DNA from: Devosia sp.
Lineage (GTDB): Bacteria; Pseudomonadota; Alphaproteobacteria; Rhizobiales; Devosiaceae
DNA: 7,390 nt
NCBI GenBank assembly: GCA_028290245.1
Contig: JAQGKG010000148.1
Span: 1-7,390, forward strand
Direction: 5' to 3'
Below, piece by piece: positions 1-6,320 of the stretch (positions are counted from its first letter, which is position 1; each line of letters opens with the position of its first letter). The translations under genes and the position numbers were made by a program. The notes under the pieces are model-generated. The model was given only the letters and a program-made list of their open reading frames with translations, did not search any database and had not been told where the DNA came from.

Positions 1-1233
1 CAGCGCAATGCCACCCTGCGCCGTCTCCAAACCCAAGGGCAAATTCGTGCCGAACGCCGCCTGCCAAAGCTCCGAGGCGGGAGTGGACGAGAACCCTGGG
101 TTCGCCGCGATAAACGCCGCTACCTGGTCGTCATTCTCCTCGGGCAGGATCGAGCAGGTGATATAAACCAGCGTGCCGCCTGGCTTCAGGAAGCGCTGTG
201 CTTCGACAAGCAGCGCTGCCTGCTCCCCAATGCGCTGCGCCAACAATTCCGGCGTCAGCTTCCACTTCGTATCAGGCCGACGCCGCCACGTGCCCGTGCC
301 GGTGCAGGGCGCGTCGATCACCACGCGATCCATCTTGCCCAATAGGTCATCCAGCGCATCGGGCTGCGGCGCCCGCACCTGCACATTACGTGCACCATTG
401 CGCTTCAGCCGATCATAAATTGGTGCCAGCCGGTTGCGGTCGCTGTCATAGGCAAAAATTTGGCCCTTGTTCATCATCGCCGCTGCCAGCGCCAAGGTCT
501 TGCCACCAGCGCCCGCACACAGGTCCAGCACCTGTTCGCCCGGCCGAGCGCCCGCCAGTGCTGCCACGATCTGGCTGCCCTGATCCTGCACCTCGAACCA
601 ACCCTTGAGGTAGCCCTCGTCGGTCGTAACATTCGGTGTCCGCGCGTCGCCCGGCCCAGCCGGCATGGTTACACCAACAGGCGAAGTGGCCGTCTCGGCC
701 GGGGTGAACCGGCTCAGCGACTTCATCACCCGCTCGCGCGAGGATTTCAGCGTGTTAACCCGCAAATCCAGCGATGGCCGCCCGGCCATGTCCTGCCCTT
801 CGGCGATCCAGTTATCGCCAAAGCCACGCTCCAGCGAAGGCGCCAGCCACTCCGGCACATCGGCCATAACGAACCCTGCAGTGTCATCGGGCAATTCGCC
901 AACGACACGCGCCAGCTCATCTTCGCTCAAAGCCTCGGGCCCATGGCTGTCCGCGCCAAAGCTCTCGCTCAGAGCCGCCGCGTCCAGTTTCCAGTCCCGC
1001 ACTGCCACAGCGAGCACCAGCGAGCGCGGACTATCATTGCCCATCAGCGCCGCATGCGATGCTCGGCGCCGCAGCGCGTCATAAACCAGGTTGCCAATAG
1101 CCGCGCGATCGCCTGCACCCGCGAAACGGTTATTGAGCCCCCACGCCTTCAGCGCTTCCGAAACCGGGCGCTTGCGGGTTTCCACATCGGTCAACACATC
1201 AATGGCGGCAGACAGACGACCGGGAAGGCGCAT
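1..1233 (-). CDS. rsmB: RsmB/NOP-family rRNA (cytosine-C5) methyltransferase, 3'-truncated by window edge
   Basis: Reading the minus strand from ATG at 1233 gives 411 codons with no stop, leaving the window in phase; by family length (about 430 residues) only some 20 C-terminal residues are missing. Visible SAM-methyltransferase motifs are motif I VLDLCAGAGGK at residues 235-245 (SAM binding), motif IV DAPCTGTGTWRRRPD starting at 307 with the product-release Cys310, and motif VI YITCSILPEEN with the expected nucleophile Cys360. This two-cysteine PC/TC arrangement is that of m5C RNA methyltransferases, which use SAM to methylate a cytosine (C967 of 16S rRNA for E. coli RsmB). The N-terminal part (RAAIGNLVYDALRR near residue 46) is the NusB-like region of alphaproteobacterial members. 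The start overlaps the upstream MAPEG stop as TAATG, so translation is probably coupled. The family is certain; the exact target cytosine is inferred from homology, and another NOP-type RNA methyltransferase is the alternative. Confidence 0.9.
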   Translation of the reverse strand, partial: MRLPGRLSAAIDVLTDVETRKRPVSEALKAWGLNNRFAGAGDRAAIGNLVYDALRRRASHAALMGNDSPRSLVLAVAVRDWKLDAAALSESFGADSHGPEALSEDELARVVGELPDDTAGFVMADVPEWLAPSLERGFGDNWIAEGQDMAGRPSLDLRVNTLKSSRERVMKSLSRFTPAETATSPVGVTMPAGPGDARTPNVTTDEGYLKGWFEVQDQGSQIVAALAGARPGEQVLDLCAGAGGKTLALAAAMMNKGQIFAYDSDRNRLAPIYDRLKRNGARNVQVRAPQPDALDDLLGKMDRVVIDAPCTGTGTWRRRPDTKWKLTPELLAQRIGEQAALLVEAQRFLKPGGTLVYITCSILPEENDDQVAAFIAANPGFSSTPASELWQAAFGTNLPLGLETAQGGIAL

Positions 1234-1667
1234 TAGATACTCGGGGCTAGAACAATTCGAAGCACGAGCCATACCCACAGAAGGCCCAGCACCACAAGGC
1301 CCGCACTATACAGCCCGAAGCGTCGATACAGGTGATTGCTGGTGACATGGATGCCCGCGTGGGCATATCGCAGCACCACGAACAGGGCGGCGAGGATGAC
1401 CTCGACCCAGCCCGTGCCACCTGTCCACAGCGACAGCAGAACCACCACATAAAACAGCACTGGCAACTGGAACTGGTTGTCGAAATTGTTCGACAGCAGC
1501 CGTGCCTGCAGCGGATAGGCCTGCCGATCGACGGCGATATCTTCCATGGCGATCTCGCCGCGCCTGATGCGAGGTACGCGCTCCATGCCCATCCACACCA
1601 GGATGCTCACGGTCAGCAGCGCCTGCGCGGCGACCTCGATGATCAGCAGTTTCTCCACCAGTGACAT
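1233..1667 (-). CDS. MAPEG-family integral membrane protein
   Basis: This protein of 144 residues (146 if GTG at 1673 is used) has four hydrophobic segments, at roughly residues 7-29, 68-85, 89-106 and 121-143 in the 146-residue numbering. The signature NNFDNQFQLPVLFY lies at 62-75 and RYAHAGIHVTSNHLYRR at 102-118. These match the MAPEG family (membrane-associated proteins in eicosanoid and glutathione metabolism), which in bacteria are small inner-membrane proteins, mostly of unknown substrate; some bind glutathione. The segment NQFQLP has Gln where I expect Glu in many members, so glutathione transferase activity should not be assumed. I prefer ATG at 1667 because AAGGGA sits 8-9 bases upstream; for GTG 1673 that site is only about 3 bases away. 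The stop TAA shares its last A with the rsmB start, so the two form an operon with this gene first. Family assignment is firm; biochemical role unknown. Confidence 0.87.
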   Translation of the reverse strand: MSLVEKLLIIEVAAQALLTVSILVWMGMERVPRIRRGEIAMEDIAVDRQAYPLQARLLSNNFDNQFQLPVLFYVVVLLSLWTGGTGWVEVILAALFVVLRYAHAGIHVTSNHLYRRFGLYSAGLVVLGLLWVWLVLRIVLAPSI

Positions 1668-1813
1668 CTTCACGCTTCCCTTGAACTATTGAAAGACCCG
1701 CCAAGCCTCGGCGACGACTCTGGAATACGCGCCCACAACAACGCGACATATTTTCCACACCCATGGCGCAACCAAGTCCTTTGCCGCTATATTGTTCCGG
1801 CTTAAGCGACCCG
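1668..1813. promoter_or_regulatory. Divergent spacer between the MAPEG gene and the CNNM/CorC gene
   Basis: About 95-146 bases, depending on which starts are used, lie between two divergently read genes, so promoters for both directions should be here. On the minus strand AAGGGA (complement of 1676-1681) is a good ribosome binding site for the MAPEG gene. I could not find a convincing pair of -35 and -10 hexamers with 16-18 base spacing in either direction. One GANTC sequence (GACTC, 1716-1720), the target of the alphaproteobacterial methylase CcrM, lies inside the spacer; a single site can occur by chance. Confidence 0.4.
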
Positions 1814-3130
1814 ATGCTGATTGCGGGGCCGCATTCCCATGAAAACACCTTGTACGTAGAAATTTTGATCGTCGTCGTCCTGACCATCGTCAACGGCCTG
1901 TTGGCAATGTCGGAACTGGCAGTCGTCTCCGCGCGTCCCGCCCGTCTTCGCATCATGGCGGAGCAGGGCAACCACGGAGCAGCCACGGCAATTAAACTCG
2001 CCGAAGATCCCGGCAAGTTTTTGTCCTCCGTCCAGATTGGTATCACGCTCGTCGGCATTCTGTCGGGCGCCTTTTCTGGCGCGACGCTTGGCCTGCGGCT
2101 GACCACCTGGCTCGAATCGGTCGGCGTCTCCGACAATATTGCCGACGTTCTCGGCGTTGGCGTCGTCGTTGTTCTCATCACCTATATCTCGCTGATTTTG
2201 GGGGAACTGGTCCCCAAGCAGATCGCTTTGCGTGACGCGGAGGGTGTCGCGTCGCGCGTTGCGCCCGCCATGCGGATCGTCGCCATCGTCGGCTCCCCAA
2301 TCGTTTGGGTGCTCGATGTTTCCGGCAAGCTGGTGCTGCGACTTCTCGGACAGGCCGGTGAATCCGAGGAAAAGGTGACCGAAGAAGAGGTCAAGACCAT
2401 CATTGAGGAAGCCACCACGGCCGGCGTCTTCGAACGCGATGAGCACTCGATGATCTCGGGCGTCATGCGCCTTGCCGATCGCTCGGCCCGCGGCCTGATG
2501 ACACCACGCCTCGACGTCGATGTGGTCGATCTTAGCGACGACGGCGACGAAATCCGTCGCACCATTCTCAGCACGCACCGCTCGCGCCTGTTGGTTCAAG
2601 ACGGCGATGCCGATTCCATCATTGGCGTGGTGGCCATCAAGGACATCATCAGTGTCTTTGCCAATGGCCAGCCGCTCGATGTCCGCAAGTTCGTCCAACC
2701 GGTACCGGTCGTGATGGAGCATGCCGATGCCCTCGACGTCGTCCGCGCCATCCGCAACTCTACCGTCCACATGGCGCTGGTGGTCGATGAATACGGCCAC
2801 TTCGAAGGCATCGTCACCTCGGGCGACATCCTCGAAGTCATCACCGGCGTATTCCAGGAAGAAACTGGCGATGACCCGGCCCTGGTCAAGCGCGAAGACG
2901 GCTCCTACCTCGTCGCCGGCTGGATGCCCGTCGACGAATTCGGTGACAAGCTCAAGATCGCCATCCCACGCGACGCAAAATACGAAACCGTCGCCGGCTA
3001 CGTTCTGTCCATCATCAATCGCCTGCCCAACGTCGGCGAAACCTTCGAGCACAACGGCTGGAAGTTCGAAGTCGTCGACCTTGACGGCCGCCGCATTGAC
3101 AAGGTGCTGATGACGAAGCTGGGCTTATAG
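1814..3130 (+). CDS. CNNM/CorC-type membrane protein with CBS pair (hemolysin-like family)
   Basis: Domain order is DUF21/CNNM transmembrane domain, paired CBS domains, then CorC_HlyC domain. In the numbering from the upstream ATG at 1763, hydrophobic segments lie near 32-55, 92-110, 130-147 and 167-186. The family motif GELVPK is at 147-152, MTPR at 246-249 leads into CBS 1 (about 240-300), CBS 2 is about 305-362 with VVDEYGHFEGIVT, and CorC_HlyC about 373-452. Proteins of this architecture act in the inner membrane in divalent cation (Mg2+, Co2+) handling, with nucleotide sensing by the CBS pair; several are annotated as hemolysins on weak grounds. The start is uncertain. ATG 1763 adds 17 residues with no clear ribosome binding site; ATG 1814 gives 438 residues, close to the usual length; TTG 1850 would start right at the conserved YVEIL segment. 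The gene stands alone and is followed by a strong hairpin. Family sure, transported ion inferred. Confidence 0.9.
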   Translation: MLIAGPHSHENTLYVEILIVVVLTIVNGLLAMSELAVVSARPARLRIMAEQGNHGAATAIKLAEDPGKFLSSVQIGITLVGILSGAFSGATLGLRLTTWLESVGVSDNIADVLGVGVVVVLITYISLILGELVPKQIALRDAEGVASRVAPAMRIVAIVGSPIVWVLDVSGKLVLRLLGQAGESEEKVTEEEVKTIIEEATTAGVFERDEHSMISGVMRLADRSARGLMTPRLDVDVVDLSDDGDEIRRTILSTHRSRLLVQDGDADSIIGVVAIKDIISVFANGQPLDVRKFVQPVPVVMEHADALDVVRAIRNSTVHMALVVDEYGHFEGIVTSGDILEVITGVFQEETGDDPALVKREDGSYLVAGWMPVDEFGDKLKIAIPRDAKYETVAGYVLSIINRLPNVGETFEHNGWKFEVVDLDGRRIDKVLMTKLGL

Positions 3131-3142
3131 CCGGCCAAAGGC

Positions 3143-3167
3143 AAAATCGCTCCAGTGGAGCGATTTT
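3143..3167. terminator. Perfect hairpin, probable intrinsic terminator
   Basis: Two 11-base arms, AAAATCGCTCC (3143-3153) and GGAGCGATTTT (3157-3167), are exact reverse complements around the 3-base loop AGT. The hairpin begins 12 bases after the stop of the CNNM/CorC gene and its 3' arm ends in TTTT, as expected of a rho-independent terminator. The 5' arm starts with AAAA, so it would also present a T-run to transcription arriving on the minus strand from the GNAT gene. The convergent arrangement makes two-way use plausible. Confidence 0.8.
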
Positions 3168-3228
3168 AGGCTAGAAGGCCTTGAGGGCTACGCCCGAATG
3201 GCCCAGACGTCCCCCATACGCGATCTGC

Positions 3229-3262
3229 ACCTCCCCCTCGATGGGGAGGCTGGGTGGGGGTG
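3229..3262. repeat. G/C-run palindrome, REP-like element 1
   Basis: CCTCCCC (3230-3236) and GGGGAGG (3243-3249) pair perfectly around a 6-base loop CTCGAT, followed by GGCTGGGTGGGGGTG, which ends near 3262 and offers a second partner for the C-run. Runs of this form (CTCCCCCTCG...GGGGAGG...GGGTGGGGGTG) are, as I recall, dispersed intergenic repeats in many Rhizobiales and Caulobacterales genomes. Only this copy and the related one at 3291-3321 can be seen here, so high copy number is inference. Confidence 0.6.
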
Positions 3263-3290
3263 TGAGAGCCCCGATATATGGGCCAAAACT

Positions 3291-3321
3291 CCCCCTCCCT
3301 TGATCCCTCAAGGCGGAGGGT
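3291..3321. repeat. G/C-run palindrome, REP-like element 2
   Basis: CCCTCC-CTTGA (3293-3303) pairs with TCAAG-(GC)-GGAGGG (3308-3320) around the loop TCCC, an 11-pair stem with a two-base bulge. It shares the leading CTCCCCCTC with the element at 3231-3239, so the two probably belong to one repeat family as a tandem pair about 60 bases apart. It sits 24 bases beyond the GNAT stop on the minus strand and could also slow transcription or protect the 3' end of that message. Confidence 0.55.
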
Positions 3322-3343
3322 GTCGACTACGACATCCTAGGTT

Positions 3344-3943
3344 CTAAAGCCTCATCCCAAACCAAACAGTCCTACCAATAGTCTGCAGTGGCTCAAACCC
3401 ACTCTTGGTCCAAAACGCCACGCCACCAGCGTTCTTGGCATTGGCCCCAAGGTGAATACCACGCACTCCAGCCGCCCTGGCCTGATCGACCCACAGCCGT
3501 AACAACCCCGAACCGACTCGTTGCCCGCGTAAGCGCGGCAGCAGGTTCATATGGATGTGCGCGGGATAACTGGCCACGATATCCGAAGGATTAGCACCCG
3601 GCTCATTGATCGCCGCAACCCGCATGCGATCTGTCGCGGTCAAGCTGTCCAACGCAACCTCTGCATAGTGAGCGCGCAACGGCGGCCACCACTCGCGCTC
3701 CAGCCGCGCCTCGAACGCCGCGGTATCATGCGTCCCGACCACATAGCCGGCCACACCCTCGTCATCCTCGGCCACGAACACATGCTCCGGCTCCAAGACC
3801 CCATAGGGCGCCGCATACAGCTGGCCAATCACCTTACGGTCATTGTGCAGCGGCGATGCGTTCTGTCCGGAATCGCCAGTGACGATGCAAATCTCGTACA
3901 GCGCCTCGAGATCGCTCTCGCGATAGGGCCGCAGCACGACCAT
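3344..3943 (-). CDS. GNAT-family N-acetyltransferase, OGA-HAT-like subgroup
   Basis: A 199-residue single-domain protein. The acetyl-CoA binding motif A (Q/R-x-x-G-x-G/A) is Q141-R-V-G-S-G146 inside PAHIHMNLLPRLRGQRVGSG, preceded by the typical beta-4 strand. The C-terminal part (GANAKNAGGVAFWTKSGFEPL, residues 166-186) is motif B with the aromatic FW pair. The N-terminus LYEICIVTGDSGQNA resembles bacterial acetyltransferases related to the HAT-like domain of eukaryotic O-GlcNAcase, a recollection rather than a search. GNAT proteins move an acetyl group from acetyl-CoA to an amine; the acceptor here is unknown. The ATG shares its A with the stop of the SDR gene (TGATG), so it is probably translated as the last gene of the cvpA-purF-SDR cluster. 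Its last codons use AGG, GGG, GGT and GTT more than the rest, a minor oddity. Confidence 0.85.
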   Translation of the reverse strand: MVVLRPYRESDLEALYEICIVTGDSGQNASPLHNDRKVIGQLYAAPYGVLEPEHVFVAEDDEGVAGYVVGTHDTAAFEARLEREWWPPLRAHYAEVALDSLTATDRMRVAAINEPGANPSDIVASYPAHIHMNLLPRLRGQRVGSGLLRLWVDQARAAGVRGIHLGANAKNAGGVAFWTKSGFEPLQTIGRTVWFGMRL

Positions 3944-4677
3944 CAGATGTCTTCGAAGGCGCCGGTTGCCATGTCGAACAGTCGGCCGGTCTCCTTGAGC
4001 GAAGGGCTCAGCATGTCGATCAGCTTTGGCGCGATATCACCGGGCTTGGGCAGCGTATCCGGGTTTTCGCCCGGCATCGCCTTGGCGCGCATCGCGGTGC
4101 GCACAGCGCCGGGATAGAATACGTTGACCTTCACCTTGGTCTGGTTGACCTCGCCGGCGTAGGACTTGACCATGGCATCGACCGCCGCCTTGCTGGCGGC
4201 GTACAGCCCCCAGAACGGCTTGGCCGACCGTGCCGCAGCAGACGAAACGAACACTGCCCGGCCAGCAGTCGATTGGCGCAGCAACAGGTCTGTCGCGCGC
4301 AACAGGCGGTAGTTGGCCGTCACGTTGACCGCCATCACCTTCTCGAAGTCTTCCGGCTTCACATGGGGCAGGGGGCTGAGCACGCCGAGCTGGCCGGCAT
4401 TGGCCACGAGGCCATCCAGCGCGCCCCAGCGTTCGAAAATCGCCGCGCCCAGCCGGTCGATCGCATCGCCATCGCGCAGATCCAGCGGCACCAACGTTGC
4501 CGACGAGCCGAGATCCTGGATTTCGTCATCCAGCTCTTCGAGGCCTCCGACGGTACGGGCAACCGCAACCACATGCGCGCCGCGTCGCGCCGCTTCCAGC
4601 GCTGCTGCATAGCCAATGCCCCGCGAGGCACCTGTGACGAGGACGACCTTGCCGGCCAGATCCTGTATTCCAGCCAT
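3943..4677 (-). CDS. Short-chain dehydrogenase/reductase (SDR) linked to purF
   Basis: A 244-residue classical SDR. The cofactor motif TGASRGIG is at residues 15-22, D66 follows the beta-3/beta-4 region (VPLDLRD), the NAG motif is at 93-95, N118 is in VNVTANY, and the catalytic triad is Ser146, Tyr159 and Lys163 in LYAASK. A PG motif follows (NVFYPGAVRTAM). R41 after beta-2 (AVARTVGG) suggests NADP(H) over NAD(H). Members reduce or oxidise carbonyl/alcohol groups on small molecules, and substrate cannot be read from sequence. Its start ATG overlaps the purF stop as TAATG, with GAGG about 8 bases upstream inside the purF end, and its own stop overlaps the GNAT start as TGATG. An SDR directly after purF is a recurrent arrangement in Rhizobiales as I recall, so the link to purine synthesis may be more than positional, though no purine step needing it is known to me. 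Confidence 0.9.
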   Translation of the reverse strand: MAGIQDLAGKVVLVTGASRGIGYAAALEAARRGAHVVAVARTVGGLEELDDEIQDLGSSATLVPLDLRDGDAIDRLGAAIFERWGALDGLVANAGQLGVLSPLPHVKPEDFEKVMAVNVTANYRLLRATDLLLRQSTAGRAVFVSSAAARSAKPFWGLYAASKAAVDAMVKSYAGEVNQTKVKVNVFYPGAVRTAMRAKAMPGENPDTLPKPGDIAPKLIDMLSPSLKETGRLFDMATGAFEDI

Positions 4678-6167
4678 TAACCGGCCTCTTTAAGCAGGGA
4701 GATATTCTTCGGCTCGTTCTTGGTCCGGCCATTCAGATCGGTCAACTGCGTCGGATAGTCGCCCGTGAAATAGTGGTCAGTAAATTGCGGCGCCAACGGG
4801 TTGCGCTTCTCGCCACCGACGGCCTCATACAGCCCGTCGATCGACAGGAATGCCAGTGAATCCGCCCCGATGAACTTGCACATCGATTCGAGCGTGGCAT
4901 GCTGGTTGGCCAGCAGTTTTTCCGGATCCGGCGTGTCGATGCCGTAATAATCCGAATAGTAGATCATCGGGCTGGCGACGCGGATATGCACTTCTGTAGC
5001 GCCCGCCTCGCGGATCATCTGCACAATCTTGAGCGACGTTGTCCCACGCACGATGGAATCATCGATCAGCACCACGCGCTTGCCGGCGATCTCGGCGCGA
5101 TTGGCCGAATGCTTGAGCTTGACGCCAAAGGCCCGGATCGACTGGGTCGGCTCGATGAAGGTGCGGCCCACATAGTGGTTGCGGATGATGCCCAGCTCGA
5201 ACGGAATCCCGCTGGCCTGCGCATAACCGATGGCCGCCGGTGTGCCACCATCGGGCACCGGCACCACCACGTCAGCTTCGACCGGAGCCTCACGAGCCAG
5301 GTTCATGCCAGACCGCTTGCGCGCCGCATAAACGCTACGGCCAGCCACCACCGAATCTGGACGGGCGAAATACACATATTCGAACAGGCAGGGACGCTCA
5401 GGTTCCGGCCGCGCCGCCTTGCGCGCCTCGATGCTGATCGAGCCATCGGGCTGCAACTCGCAGATGACCACTTCGCCATTTTCCACGTCGCGGATGTATT
5501 TCGCGCCGATCATGTCCAGCGCGCAGGTCTCGGAGCAGAAAATCGGCTTGCCGTCGAGTTCGCCCATCACCAGCGGACGGATGCCGATCGGATCGCGCGC
5601 TGCGATCAGCTTGGTGCGTGTCACTGCCAGCATGGCATAACCGCCTTCCATCTGGCGGATGGCGTCGATGAAGCGGTCGGTGCTGGACGAGTGGCGCGAG
5701 CGCGCGATCAAATGCAGCACGACCTCAGTGTCGGATGTCGATTGGCAGATGGCGCCTGTGGCGATGATTTGGCGGCGCAGCGTCAGGCCATTGGTGAAAT
5801 TGCCGTTGTGCGCAATGGCGATGCCGCCGGCTTCGAGCTCGGCAAATAGCGGCTGCACGTTCCGAAGCGCCACTTCGCCGGTGGTTGAATAGCGGGTATG
5901 GCCGATGGCGATAGAGCCGGGCAGCTTGGCCAGCAGGGCAGGGTCGGTATAGTGGTCGCCCACTAGGCCCATGCGCTTTTCGGTGTAGAACTGGCGGCCG
6001 TCGAAACTGACGATGCCGGCCGCTTCCTGGCCGCGATGCTGTAGCGCATGCAGGCCAAGCGCCGTTAGCGTCGACGCATCGCTATGCCCCAAAATGCCAA
6101 ACACGCCGCACTCTTCATGCAGCGTGTCGTCGTCAATGCTGAAATCGTCATCGCTGGGATGGTTCAC
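4677..6167 (-). CDS. purF: Amidophosphoribosyltransferase (glutamine PRPP amidotransferase)
   Basis: PurF makes 5-phosphoribosylamine from PRPP and glutamine, the committed step of de novo purine synthesis in the cytoplasm. From GTG 6167 the protein has 496 residues. An acidic 19-residue leader ends in HEE before Cys20, the Ntn-hydrolase nucleophile (CGVFGILGH), exposed after propeptide removal. Glutaminase residues follow: GHTRYSTTG (89-97), HNGNFTN (120-126), SDTE (145-148). The phosphoribosyltransferase domain shows VPVPDGGTPAA (302-312) and the PRPP loop VVLIDDSIVRGTT (365-377). The leader indicates a Bacillus-type enzyme, but three of four Fe-S cysteine positions are substituted (see findings). 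Start choice: GTG 6167 has GGAG six bases upstream; ATG 6179, four codons earlier, has no clear ribosome site but is possible; the open frame extends to 6275 only through unlikely TTG codons. It is second in a cluster after cvpA and overlaps the next gene by one base. Confidence 0.96.
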   Translation of the reverse strand: MNHPSDDDFSIDDDTLHEECGVFGILGHSDASTLTALGLHALQHRGQEAAGIVSFDGRQFYTEKRMGLVGDHYTDPALLAKLPGSIAIGHTRYSTTGEVALRNVQPLFAELEAGGIAIAHNGNFTNGLTLRRQIIATGAICQSTSDTEVVLHLIARSRHSSSTDRFIDAIRQMEGGYAMLAVTRTKLIAARDPIGIRPLVMGELDGKPIFCSETCALDMIGAKYIRDVENGEVVICELQPDGSISIEARKAARPEPERPCLFEYVYFARPDSVVAGRSVYAARKRSGMNLAREAPVEADVVVPVPDGGTPAAIGYAQASGIPFELGIIRNHYVGRTFIEPTQSIRAFGVKLKHSANRAEIAGKRVVLIDDSIVRGTTSLKIVQMIREAGATEVHIRVASPMIYYSDYYGIDTPDPEKLLANQHATLESMCKFIGADSLAFLSIDGLYEAVGGEKRNPLAPQFTDHYFTGDYPTQLTDLNGRTKNEPKNISLLKEAG

Positions 6168-6320
6168 GGGGCTCTCCATGCCAATGCTGCTTGACTGCGT
6201 TCGCCAAAGGCGACGGACAAATTGGGTGTTCCCACGCCATAGCCCATTTTGGCTGCCCAGACCAATGCCGAACAAAGCGGTCAGGGTTGTGGCGAGCGCG
6301 ACGCGCTCACCTTTAAATGA
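6168..6320 (-). promoter_or_regulatory. cvpA-purF spacer, possible internal promoter or purF leader
   Basis: This gap of about 140-150 bases is much longer than the one-base overlaps elsewhere in the cluster. It opens with a strong hairpin right after the cvpA stop (separate entry) and holds the ribosome site of purF at its end. No clear -35/-10 pair is visible. No match to a known purine riboswitch could be recognised: the conserved guanine-aptamer loop sequences are absent. Confidence 0.4.
6291..6311 (-). other. Strong GC hairpin just after the cvpA stop
   Basis: On the minus strand GGTGAGCGC pairs with GCGCTCGCC (nine pairs, one of them G-U in RNA) around the 3-base loop GTC. It starts ten bases after the cvpA stop codon. 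The sequence after it (ACAACCCTG) has no T-run, so it is not a standard intrinsic terminator. Possible roles are partial termination, RNA processing, or protection of the cvpA 3' end, giving unequal amounts of the cvpA and purF messages. Confidence 0.6.

Larger units (their letters stand above)
3168..3343. other. Gene-free convergent spacer
   Basis: No plausible gene lies between the hairpin at 3143-3167 and the end of the GNAT gene at 3344. The stretch holds two G/C-run hairpins listed separately. It also has a 10-base perfect inverted pair (GCCTTGAGGG at 3178-3187 and CCCTCAAGGC at 3305-3314), and a small hairpin TGTCG-ACTA-CGACA at 3321-3334 that lies just downstream of the GNAT stop on the minus strand. 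The last has no T-run and is a weak terminator candidate. Confidence 0.55.

Noticed and set aside
460..1236. A 258-codon open frame on the plus strand across the rsmB gene
   Set aside because: The minus strand carries every RsmB catalytic motif; this frame is Arg/His/Gln-rich and motif-free.
1306..2181. A 291-codon minus-strand open frame crossing the MAPEG gene and the divergent spacer
   Set aside because: It is out of frame with the MAPEG protein, crosses the promoter region and resembles no family.
1802..3052. A 416-codon open frame on the minus strand opposite the CNNM/CorC gene
   Set aside because: Its protein is rich in Asp, Gly and His with no recognisable domain, as expected of the complement of a GC-rich gene with C-ending codons; the plus-strand frame has full domain architecture.
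3131..3343. Possible small RNA or CRISPR-like array in the spacer with repeated hairpins
   Set aside because: Only two diverged G/C-run palindromes are present, without regular repeat-spacer units or a recognisable promoter.
4899..5849. A 316-codon open frame on the plus strand opposite purF
   Set aside because: It lies entirely within purF, has Arg/His/Ala/Asp-rich sequence without motifs, and is explained by codon bias of the real gene.
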